From: an uncultured Algibacter sp.
Lineage (GTDB): Bacteria > Bacteroidota > Bacteroidia > Flavobacteriales > Flavobacteriaceae
Reading direction: 5' to 3'
DNA length: 64,000 nt
NCBI RefSeq assembly: GCF_947487575.1
Contig: NZ_CANKXG010000009.1
Location: forward strand, 124,001-188,000
A program made the position numbers and the translations under genes. This document shows positions 10,957 through 18,291 of this stretch, piece after piece; position 1 is the stretch's first letter, and every line of letters starts with the position of its first letter. Below the pieces are notes generated by a model. That model was given only the letters and a program-made list of their open reading frames with translations, was not told the DNA's origin and made no database searches.

Positions 10957-12036
10957 TTAATTTAAAATTTCAAAAACATTAGTTCTTTCCAATTCATATT
11001 TTTGAATGCTAATTTTTTTTATTTTTAGTTTTTCCTTTGTTCTATATAACTGCAACTTTTTATCATCATTAAATTCATATTTTACTCCAGAATAAAATAA
11101 TTTATTGCTTAAATTATCGCATATATAATCAAGGAGCATAATTATTTCTTTTTTATTCTTTTTGGGAGAAATCGAGAATTTTGTATGTGCCTTATTCCAT
11201 TTAATAAAAAAATCTTCTCCATTAAAAAAATCAAAACCAAACATTATCTCTTCTACTAAATTTGAATCATATTTTGCTTTACGATTACCTGGTATTCCAG
11301 GATAATCAACTCTATTATTTGTTAACCCCATTTTTCTATTTGGAACTCCCATTTGTGGCTTACTATAAATAAAACGCCACTCATCTTCATATTGCCATTC
11401 AATATCTTTAATTGTAGCAGAATAAAAGAATGGAACAAGCATTTGTAAATATGGTGATATGTCAATTGGCTTAAGTTCATTAGAATAATTCATTGGAAAC
11501 AAACCCATCAATGAACCATCTAGCTCTGCTCCTTTTTTTAGACTATTTTGTAATTTTTCTAAATCAAATTTTATCTTAAATCCTTTTTCTTTAGTATAAT
11601 GAGGCCACATTAATGGATGACTTTCTTTACCAGTCATAGAAATTATTCCGTACATATTAGATAATATCTCCCAATAAGTTCCAATGTAAGTGTTACATCT
11701 ATCCCTTTTAATATCATTATCATAAAGTTCTTTCAAATCTTTTTGACTCAACGAATCTTGATATAAACTTTCATATAATTTATAATCTAAAGGATGTTCT
11801 GTATACCATAGAAACGGAGAACAATCTAAAACATCATTAAGTTCAATTGGATGAGAAGCATATAAATATGAATTAATAAAGGAATCGATACTATATTCAC
11901 TAATAGAATAATATTTAAATAGTTTTTTAGGATAAACTATATTATGATCAACCTTTATCTTGTCTTTTTCGGTATAAGTCTTATACTCTACTTCATATTT
12001 GAAGCCATTATGTTCGTAAAAATCTTTCTCAATCAA
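10957..12036 (-). CDS. DUF2971 protein in the SIR2-HerA operon
   Basis: Protein of 359 aa. The DUF2971 core is visible as KLFKYYSISEYSIDSF and YASHPIELNDVLDC in the first third, then GIISMTGKESHPLMWPHYT and GFKIKFD. No signal peptide or membrane helix is seen. DUF2971 has no settled biochemistry but recurs near phage-defence genes. It starts 4 bp after the RipA-like stop and ends 61 bp before SIR2, all on the same strand. A role as sensor or accessory to SIR2-HerA is a guess from context. The C-terminal 90 residues are lysine-rich and not recognised. Confidence 0.7.
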   Translation of the reverse strand: MIEKDFYEHNGFKYEVEYKTYTEKDKIKVDHNIVYPKKLFKYYSISEYSIDSFINSYLYASHPIELNDVLDCSPFLWYTEHPLDYKLYESLYQDSLSQKDLKELYDNDIKRDRCNTYIGTYWEILSNMYGIISMTGKESHPLMWPHYTKEKGFKIKFDLEKLQNSLKKGAELDGSLMGLFPMNYSNELKPIDISPYLQMLVPFFYSATIKDIEWQYEDEWRFIYSKPQMGVPNRKMGLTNNRVDYPGIPGNRKAKYDSNLVEEIMFGFDFFNGEDFFIKWNKAHTKFSISPKKNKKEIIMLLDYICDNLSNKLFYSGVKYEFNDDKKLQLYRTKEKLKIKKISIQKYELERTNVFEILN

Positions 12037-12040
12037 AATA

Positions 12041-12685
12041 TTACTTGGTTTTAATTGCTCTTCTATATAGCTTTATTTCACGTTCTTTAAACCTGCCTCT
12101 GCCTTTTCCAAAAAACATTTGATAACTTATATAGATTGTAATTGCTAATGGAATAAACACCTTAAAATCAAATGAACCTTTAAAATCAAAATGATTTTCT
12201 AACAGCAATGAAATCATATTTACAAACCACATTAATGTAAAAAACAGGCTTATTAATTCATTAATCTTAGATACTGAAAAAGTCTTATTAGTTGTAACTG
12301 TCTTATACAATTTCCCTATAACCATATCTTCAAGTATGTCTACTATACTTTCCCAATGTCTTTGCCAAGATTTACTGCCTTTATTAATTAAGTACCAACC
12401 TAAAGATGTTATAAAACCAACACAGGTTGCGTAAAAAAGTGAATGATTTTTTTCTGAAAAATTAATAGTAGATAAAATTGCAAAATACCCAGCCAAAGCA
12501 ACAGCTTGAAAAGCCCAAAAATAAACCGCTCTTTTCCAATAAAGTTCTATCTCAAACTTTCTTGAATCCCAAGCCATATTGAAAATCTCTTTCTTTTCTT
12601 TTTTCCCTAAATCATTGAAGTCATTTAATTCTTTTAAGAATTCTTTTTTTGAAATCTCCTTTGGGTCTTCTTTATCTTTTTCCAA
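12041..12685 (-). CDS. RipA-family-like membrane protein
   Basis: Membrane protein of 214 aa and first gene of the operon. The acidic/basic N-terminus is followed by FEIELYWKRAVYFWAFQA, a helix pair near 60-105, NKGSKSWQRHWESIVDILED, and two more helices near 145-195. This pattern resembles proteins annotated as RipA-family octameric membrane proteins. That assignment is from memory of the pattern and is moderate. In this setting it could anchor or gate the system at the membrane. No signal peptide is evident. It is divergent from the TIR gene across a 377-bp spacer. Confidence 0.55.
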   Translation of the reverse strand: MEKDKEDPKEISKKEFLKELNDFNDLGKKEKKEIFNMAWDSRKFEIELYWKRAVYFWAFQAVALAGYFAILSTINFSEKNHSLFYATCVGFITSLGWYLINKGSKSWQRHWESIVDILEDMVIGKLYKTVTTNKTFSVSKINELISLFFTLMWFVNMISLLLENHFDFKGSFDFKVFIPLAITIYISYQMFFGKGRGRFKEREIKLYRRAIKTK

Positions 12686-12995
12686 ATCAATTAATTTTAA
12701 TTAAAAATATTAGTATTCAACTGAATATCTTTATAACATTCCAGTCATTGCAAATCAATTAAATCTATTAGGGAGAAATATTGTCTATCAAATATAACAA
12801 TTTTTGTAGGAATTGTATTGAGGGAAAACCGTAAAAGTAAGTATGACAATAATTTAAAATCAATCTAAATTTTACGAAATCCTTTTATTTCGAAAGACCT
12901 ATTCATTTTTCATATTATTAATTCTTAAATAATTTATTTATATTTAGACAAATTCTTTATATGATAGAATATTAATTCTTAAAAAAAGAGAGAAT
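12686..12995. other. Divergent promoter region between the SIR2-HerA operon and the TIR gene
   Basis: AT-rich spacer between two divergent transcription units, so promoters for both must lie here or in the adjoining leader. A weak -7-like TATATTTA is at 12939-12946 on the plus strand, without a TTG box at the normal distance. No convincing -33/-7 pair was found on the minus strand. No ORF is supported. Confidence 0.35.
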
Positions 12996-13052
12996 CAGGT
13001 ATATGTCTTAATTATACCTATACCTGAGTGCTTTATTGCACTCAGGTTTTTT
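12996..13052 (+). promoter_or_regulatory. Attenuator-like leader of the TIR gene
   Basis: Two mutually exclusive hairpins are visible. CAGGTATA (12996-13003) is exactly complementary to TATACCTG (13019-13026). ACCTGAGTG (13022-13030) is exactly complementary to CACTCAGGT (13039-13047) and is followed by six T. The two structures share 13022-13026. The second is a textbook intrinsic terminator lying 11 nt before the start codon at 13063. This could be an attenuator, or the end of a short separate RNA. Confidence 0.6.
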
Positions 13053-13062
13053 CTATATAAAT

Positions 13063-14511
13063 ATGTTTATAACAATCGTATATCCAATAGCAGACCTTCG
13101 ACATTTGAAAAATGATCAAATACCTTTTTATGATTATTTAAAAAAAGTTCCTATTGATGAAAATAAATATTATTTTAAAAAAGTTGGTCTACAAAAGAAA
13201 CGTTCAAGAGGTCCAATTGATTATTTAGATAATGAAGATTTCTATTTTGATGCTTCAAACTTCATAACAACAAGTCTAACTCAAAGTAAACCCATTTTCA
13301 AAAAATTAAAAGTAAAGTACGATTTTCGGCGCCTTTTTTATAATAGTCATGGTCCTTCTAGAATTGAAATTGGAATCAGATTCCTTAATTTTTCTAAACA
13401 TAATATCGAAGTGAATTTTGATGAATTTATTGAGCTTATAAGTCAAATTAAAATTGCTACTAAAGATATTTCAATTGAAGAAAACAAATTTGATATAAAG
13501 AGTTCTGGAACTATTGAATCTGTAACCAAATCGATTAAAAATATTATTTGTTACTCACCAACTATAAAGGATAACTCAATAAGCAATGTTGATTCAATTT
13601 TTAAAGATATAAGTGATATTGAAGTATTTAAGCCTTTATTAATAATTGATTATAAAGATCACATATACCATAAACTGCCAAAATATAAGAAAAAAATAAA
13701 TTTTAGTTATAAACTAAATTACAATACATACTATCTCAATAAAAACAGTAAAATATCTAACTTAGATTTATTTTTGTTAGAAAGAAAAAAGAGCATCACT
13801 AAATTCGATATGTCTGATTTTAGAGAAACTAGGTTGCATCTAATAAATTTTTACTGCTCATTTAAGTATGTAAACTTTCTAATGAATAAAGTTGAATTAA
13901 ATATGGCAGATTTTAACTTTAATGTTACAACGAAAGTCGTAAATAGCATTAGACACCTATTTAACAGTCCGCTAAGTGATAAAACATTCAATATTAGCAA
14001 ATTCTTTAATAAACATTTTACTGGATTTTCAAAGGTTAATGAAAGATTGTCCATTTATGATGGAAAAAACAACCCAAACATTAAGAACAGAATTTTCATA
14101 AGTTACGCTCGTGCAAGTAGTAAATACACGAATACTTTAGAAAAATTTTTAAAACACAATTCTGATATCTCGTACTGGCGTGATACAAATGATATTGATT
14201 CTGGTGAAAAATGGTTAGCAGAAATTAACAAAGGGATAGAGAATTCAAATATTGGTATTTTAATGTTGTGTCAAAACTATCTAGCTTCTAAGACTGTTAT
14301 AAACGTTGAGTTACCTGCTTTACTTAAGTTATATGAAATGAAAAAAATCAGACTTTACACAATACTTTGTGAAGAATGTAACTATGAAAAAGAAGGTCTT
14401 GGCGTTATTCAAATGGCTAATACGCCATTAACTCCGATGTATAAATTACTTAAGGAAGGCACAGATAAAAGTATCTATAAAAAACTAGCAGAAACTATTA
14501 ATAAAGGATAA
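13063..14511 (+). CDS. TIR-domain protein with novel N-terminal region
   Basis: Protein of 482 aa from ATG 13063; a TTG at 13036 falls inside the terminator-like hairpin and is rejected. Residues 1 to about 335 are lysine- and asparagine-rich and match no domain I know. The C-terminus from about 342 is a TIR domain: RIFISYARAS, then ISYWRDTNDIDSGEKWLAEI, then NVELPALLKLYE. The Glu in NVELP (Glu416) sits where bacterial TIR NADases have their catalytic glutamate. No signal peptide or clear membrane helix is seen. It is divergent from the SIR2-HerA operon and flanked downstream by repeats. A defence NADase or signal-making role is inferred. Confidence 0.8.
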   Translation: MFITIVYPIADLRHLKNDQIPFYDYLKKVPIDENKYYFKKVGLQKKRSRGPIDYLDNEDFYFDASNFITTSLTQSKPIFKKLKVKYDFRRLFYNSHGPSRIEIGIRFLNFSKHNIEVNFDEFIELISQIKIATKDISIEENKFDIKSSGTIESVTKSIKNIICYSPTIKDNSISNVDSIFKDISDIEVFKPLLIIDYKDHIYHKLPKYKKKINFSYKLNYNTYYLNKNSKISNLDLFLLERKKSITKFDMSDFRETRLHLINFYCSFKYVNFLMNKVELNMADFNFNVTTKVVNSIRHLFNSPLSDKTFNISKFFNKHFTGFSKVNERLSIYDGKNNPNIKNRIFISYARASSKYTNTLEKFLKHNSDISYWRDTNDIDSGEKWLAEINKGIENSNIGILMLCQNYLASKTVINVELPALLKLYEMKKIRLYTILCEECNYEKEGLGVIQMANTPLTPMYKLLKEGTDKSIYKKLAETINKG

Positions 14512-14514
14512 TCC

Positions 14515-14627
14515 ATTCCACACACATTATGCTTCCCTCCTACGTCGTCGCATAAAAAGTATTCCATTAACATTGTAGAATAAATTTTTTAAAGAAACTG
14601 TAGTAACAACTTTCGCTTTTAACCAAA
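14515..14627. repeat. Repeat B, copy 1
   Basis: It starts 3 bp after the TIR stop codon. It shares CTTCCCTCCTA...TCGT..TATAAAAAGT and TTAAAGAAACTGTAGTAACAA plus TTTTAACCAA with 15121-15245 in the same orientation, with small gaps between. It is noncoding, and no inverted ends were seen. Confidence 0.65.
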
Positions 14628-14634
14628 GCTCAAG

Positions 14635-14985
14635 TTACATAACGCAGAACATTATAATACAAATTCATTCCATTAAAATTAGATAGTTATAATGTAGTAT
14701 TATGTAAAATATCCCAGAAAGTATTGTTTTCATAAGAAACCTTTGTACTTGGGTCATTAAACATTAGTAAGGTACTTCTCGTATAATTTTAATATTCTGT
14801 ACAATTGTTCAAGTTTTTTTTAAATAAACGATTCACGAGAAACTTTACGTTTACAAATTTGTATTATAATTTGTCGTTATGTAAAATTGCCGCTGCCAAT
14901 CGCTCGATTGCTTTTTAAAAATTTAAATGTTTCAATAACATTTATTTTTAAACACAATTTACCGCCGCTTGCCAACGCCAAAAAA
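14635..14985. repeat. Palindromic-ended repeat element A, copy 2
   Basis: Arms 14635-14665 and 14856-14884 are inverted repeats (TTACATAACG...ATTATAATACAAATT). The interior holds 14682-14718, which differs from 7358-7394 at one base. The tail CCGCTGCCAATCGCTCGATTG and CCGCTTGCCAACGCC matches copy 1. A second, nested inverted pair (TTCTCGT near 14774-14780 and ACGAGAA near 14835-14841) adds a cruciform-like core. It is about 40 bp longer than copy 1 between the arms. Confidence 0.7.
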
Positions 14986-15120
14986 AAATAATGCTAATGA
15001 TGGTGTAAGCTATGATTTTGACATGGAAAATGTCGGAGACTTTTCTGCTGTTAAAATCAAGAGTGTTAAAAATACAATAAACTTTTTATTAAGGGAATAT
15101 CTATTTAGTAGTAAATTACT
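14986..15120. other. Short segment between repeats, possible gene remnant
   Basis: An open stretch (NANDGVSYDFDMENVGDFSA and onwards) runs from the end of element A into repeat B copy 2. Its only start is a TTG inside the repeat and its C-terminus is repeat sequence, so it is not called a gene. It may be a leftover of a former cassette. Confidence 0.3.
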
Positions 15121-15245
15121 ATTCCATATACATTACACTTCCCTCCTATATCGTTGTATAAAAAGTGCTCAGTTAAAACCGCAGAGGAAACTTTTTAGAA
15201 TGTTTTTTTAAAGAAACTGTAGTAACAATTTTCGGTTTTAACCAA
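15121..15245. repeat. Repeat B, copy 2
   Basis: Direct, diverged copy of 14515-14627, about 600 bp further on. The strongest conserved word is TTAAAGAAACTGTAGTAACAA. The two copies bracket element A copy 2 and mark the right edge of the island. Ordinary envelope genes resume 40 bp later. Confidence 0.65.
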
Positions 15246-15283
15246 TCATAATAAGGAGATTCACTATTTATAAAAAAATCAAA

Positions 15284-16567
15284 TTAAAACTTATAAGTAA
15301 CATTTAATAAGAACTTTAAATTGTTTGCAGTTTTGTAGTTTGTTACTAAACCTTTGCTATTATATCCTGTTATTTCTTCATTTGTTACTCCATCTGGATT
15401 TCCTTTATTGTAATTGACAGATGAATATTCTATTTCAGTTCCTATTATGGTTGAACCTGAAATAAATATTAATCTTGGTGAAATACGCATCATATCTTTT
15501 ACATCTCCCCATCTTCCTGTAAACGTGCTAACATCTACATTTTTAGAGGCTCCTAAATTTTTAGAATAGCCTCCAAAAACACCAGCTATAATTTTTTTTC
15601 CATTAGTATGAATATCTAACCAAGATGTAAAATTGTTATATGTTGTATATTCTACAATACCTTTAGTTATTTGCTCTGGAGTGTAGTTTTTGTCTATAGC
15701 TGCATAGCCACCCATCATGACTAGATTGTCATTATTCTGTCCGTAAATAACATAACCTTTAAAGGTAAGCAATGGTGAAGTTACTTTTGCAAATGCTAAA
15801 ACGGTATTACTGTGTACTTTCTGTTTTATAATATAATTATTTGCAGTAACAATTTCAGGTCTTAAAATTTGATGTCCGTAGCCTAGTCCACCAATAAATG
15901 TATTGGTTTTATACTGTATTTGAAAATGAAGTTCTGGAACTAACGAGTTAAATTGTGCATCTACAGCGCCTTTGTTTGTAAAATGTCCATTGGTTAATTG
16001 GGTTAAGCTTAAGGTTGTTTTTCCAAGTTTATAAGAATATTTAAACTGAGGGTTTCTTGCCAGAGGATTAAATGGTGAACCCGCACCAAAAGAAACTGTT
16101 CCTGGGTAGCAATCAACAACAAATGTAGGATGCCAATACTGCCCTACTAATAGTTGAGACTTTTTCCAATCTAGTTTCACAAAGGCATGTCTTAGTCTAA
16201 AATTAAATTTTGAATCGGTATTAACTCCTAAAAAATCACCTTCAATCATGCCAGAAGTTTTTGCTCCAAAGGCATCTGGGCCTGTTATTTTTGTTCTAAT
16301 TCTTGAATTAATTCCTACAAAATTAAATGAAGGTGTTTTGTTAATATCATTACCTTCGTCATCTAATTTAACAGGCTTAGGGGCTAATACAAACAAACCT
16401 TCTCCTCTAGCCGATATACTTTGACGCGTATTTAAACTAGCATCATTACTAATAAACCCACTAAATTTTACAGTAAATTTTGGCTCTTTTTTTTGAGCTA
16501 TCAAAAACATAGGAATTGCTAACAGTAACATTATAATGACTATCTTTTTATCCATAACTGCCTTCAT
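15284..16567 (-). CDS. Outer-membrane beta-barrel protein (porin-like)
   Basis: Protein of 427 aa with an N-terminal signal peptide (IVIIMLLLAIPMFLIAQ). The rest is built of alternating amphipathic strands, such as RLRHAFVKLDW and LLVGQYWHPTFV, and it ends in an aromatic (NVTYKF), the usual outer-membrane insertion signal. Segments resemble Bacteroidota DcaP-like porins, but no substrate can be named. It follows the DUF3360 gene by 3 bp on the same strand. The pair may therefore form an outer/inner membrane uptake route. A second in-frame ATG at 16555 would also keep the signal peptide. Confidence 0.7.
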   Translation of the reverse strand: MKAVMDKKIVIIMLLLAIPMFLIAQKKEPKFTVKFSGFISNDASLNTRQSISARGEGLFVLAPKPVKLDDEGNDINKTPSFNFVGINSRIRTKITGPDAFGAKTSGMIEGDFLGVNTDSKFNFRLRHAFVKLDWKKSQLLVGQYWHPTFVVDCYPGTVSFGAGSPFNPLARNPQFKYSYKLGKTTLSLTQLTNGHFTNKGAVDAQFNSLVPELHFQIQYKTNTFIGGLGYGHQILRPEIVTANNYIIKQKVHSNTVLAFAKVTSPLLTFKGYVIYGQNNDNLVMMGGYAAIDKNYTPEQITKGIVEYTTYNNFTSWLDIHTNGKKIIAGVFGGYSKNLGASKNVDVSTFTGRWGDVKDMMRISPRLIFISGSTIIGTEIEYSSVNYNKGNPDGVTNEEITGYNSKGLVTNYKTANNLKFLLNVTYKF

Positions 16568-16570
16568 TTT

Positions 16571-18025
16571 TTAGAATATGCCTGGTATACCAGGAAGTTG
16601 ACCTACTAAGGCTAGTGCTATAACGCATATTAAAAACATAACTCCTGGAATAATTAGTCGCTCTTTTAATGTTAATTTCTCTGCTCTTTCACGATCACCA
16701 ATTAATCCTAAATTATCAAGTAGCATAGTTAAAGCCCACCCAAATACTGGATTAACAAAGGCACAGGCAAAAATACATGTACCAGCACTTAAAGAATCGT
16801 TTTGTTTTTTCACCATTTGCATTCCTGCTTCAAGCAATGGTAGAAACACACCAACTATTAAGGCTACTCTTAATACGGGTTCCCACATGGCTAAATCCAT
16901 AGGATATCCAAAAACTGATGCCAGAATACATAATATTGCCGTAAGTATAGCGCCTCCAGGTATGGGTCTTTTTGCAATAGCTGCAGGAATCATATAGGTA
17001 CCCCAAGAAGAAGCAATATTACCACCTCCTAAGAATGCTCCGACTACTTGTCTGATTGAAGAAACCGTCATGGTATCATCTACATCCATTAAAACATCTT
17101 TTGCTTTTTTTGGGTAATTCATTTCTTGAAAAACACGATGTCCTAGATAATCTGGAGACCACATAGCAACAGCTAAAATGGCAAATGGAATTACTGCAAC
17201 ATAATGCCCAAAATCTGGCCAGCCTATTTGCCAACCTGTATCTTCTCCCCACCACCATAGTGGGTTAAAATGAGGTAAGCCTGGCTCTGTAGTAAATTCA
17301 AAGCCAACGCCCATTATATAAGCTGTTATTCCTGCTATAGCAGAGCATAAAGGGATTGCCAACCACCTTTTTTTAATTCTTGCTAAATAGGCATAAACTA
17401 AAACGGTTATTCCTATAACCACAAAAGATACAGTACTTGCGTTTTCACTTGAAGCCCATAATTCAAACTTAGATATCTGACCTATTAAACCAACAGCTCC
17501 CAGGTATATAAGAAGTCCACCTCTAACACCAACGCCTGTCAATTCCATTAATTTAGAACCCCCTTTGGTAATACTTAGAATGAGTCCAAAAACACCTATT
17601 AATATCCCCAGAGCTAACGGATGCCCCCCAGCTGCTGCTATTATTGGTATTAAAGGAATCATAGGGCCATGAGTGCCTGCTAAATTTGCTCTAGGGTTTA
17701 AGATTGCAGAAAAAATGAGTACAAAAATACCGCCTGCAATTAGTAATTCGTATCTAACATTTTCTGCTACAAACTCTGGAGAAAGCCCAAATTGAACAGC
17801 AAAGGCAGCAACCATTGCTGTTACCATAACTACTTTGCCTATTGTGGCCGCTAGTGCAGGAACTAAATCTTCAAATTCTATATGAAAATCTCTAAAAGGT
17901 AAATGAATTTTCCACCTTCTGAATTTCATACTTAGCAACTCATGCTCTAAATAATCTTCTCTTTTTTCAAACTCACTAGATTTTTTACGATTCTGATTAT
18001 AAGAATTTTTATTGTTTTTATTCAT
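16571..18025 (-). CDS. DUF3360 family membrane transporter
   Basis: Polytopic inner-membrane protein of 484 aa with about 12-14 hydrophobic segments. The soluble N-terminus (SSEFEKREDYLEHELLSMKF) and PFRDFHIEFEDLVPALAATI match the DUF3360 pattern. NLAGTHGPMIPLIP and VGAFLGGGNIASSWGTYMIP resemble the paired half-helix binding sites of UraA/SLC26-type carriers. The substrate is unknown, but an anion or nucleobase-like solute is plausible. It is directly upstream of the porin-like gene (3 bp). A repeated 18-bp word lies 37 bp upstream of the start. Confidence 0.72.
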   Translation of the reverse strand: MNKNNKNSYNQNRKKSSEFEKREDYLEHELLSMKFRRWKIHLPFRDFHIEFEDLVPALAATIGKVVMVTAMVAAFAVQFGLSPEFVAENVRYELLIAGGIFVLIFSAILNPRANLAGTHGPMIPLIPIIAAAGGHPLALGILIGVFGLILSITKGGSKLMELTGVGVRGGLLIYLGAVGLIGQISKFELWASSENASTVSFVVIGITVLVYAYLARIKKRWLAIPLCSAIAGITAYIMGVGFEFTTEPGLPHFNPLWWWGEDTGWQIGWPDFGHYVAVIPFAILAVAMWSPDYLGHRVFQEMNYPKKAKDVLMDVDDTMTVSSIRQVVGAFLGGGNIASSWGTYMIPAAIAKRPIPGGAILTAILCILASVFGYPMDLAMWEPVLRVALIVGVFLPLLEAGMQMVKKQNDSLSAGTCIFACAFVNPVFGWALTMLLDNLGLIGDRERAEKLTLKERLIIPGVMFLICVIALALVGQLPGIPGIF

Positions 18026-18055
18026 TGCTTAAATGGTTCTCTTTTTGAAACGACA

Positions 18056-18111
18056 AATTTACTTTCATAAATAACTTTTAAACATGAGAATTGTCAGGTT
18101 TGTGAATACTA
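18056..18111. repeat. Intergenic repeat around CTTTCATAAATAACTTTT, copy 1
   Basis: The 18-bp word at 18062-18079 is identical to 21595-21612. The flanks also align (AATTT.CTTTCATAAATAACTTTT, then ATGAGAAT and TTGTGAATACTA). Here it lies just upstream of the minus-strand DUF3360 gene. It holds TAACTTTT, one base off a -7 box on the plus strand. The function is unknown. Confidence 0.5.
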
Positions 18112-18291
18112 ACTAAAATTATTTCTGAAGACGGATAGAAATGAGATACTTATGCTTTTAGCTTTTTTAAGTTTTTGAGATTTTAAGATTTTAAAGTAAA
18201 ATAAGGATACCTATTGTTGCTAAGTAAAAGAAGTATGTTCTATTAAAATTGTAGATATAGTTTTAGAAGAAAAAACAAGAAACCAAGGATT

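Noticed and set aside
13036-13062. Upstream TTG start for the TIR gene
   Set aside because: It lies in the loop of a terminator-like hairpin, and the first codons would be hairpin sequence. The ATG at 13063 is better.
7294-14985. Integron cassette array
   Set aside because: The GTTATGT/ACATAAC ends recall attC cores, but the seven-base core does not fit the usual consensus and no integrase is seen. It is kept only as a hypothesis.
14969-15211. 80-codon open frame
   Set aside because: It starts with TTG inside repeat A and ends inside repeat B. Its termini are repeat sequence, so it is more likely a chance frame or a gene remnant.
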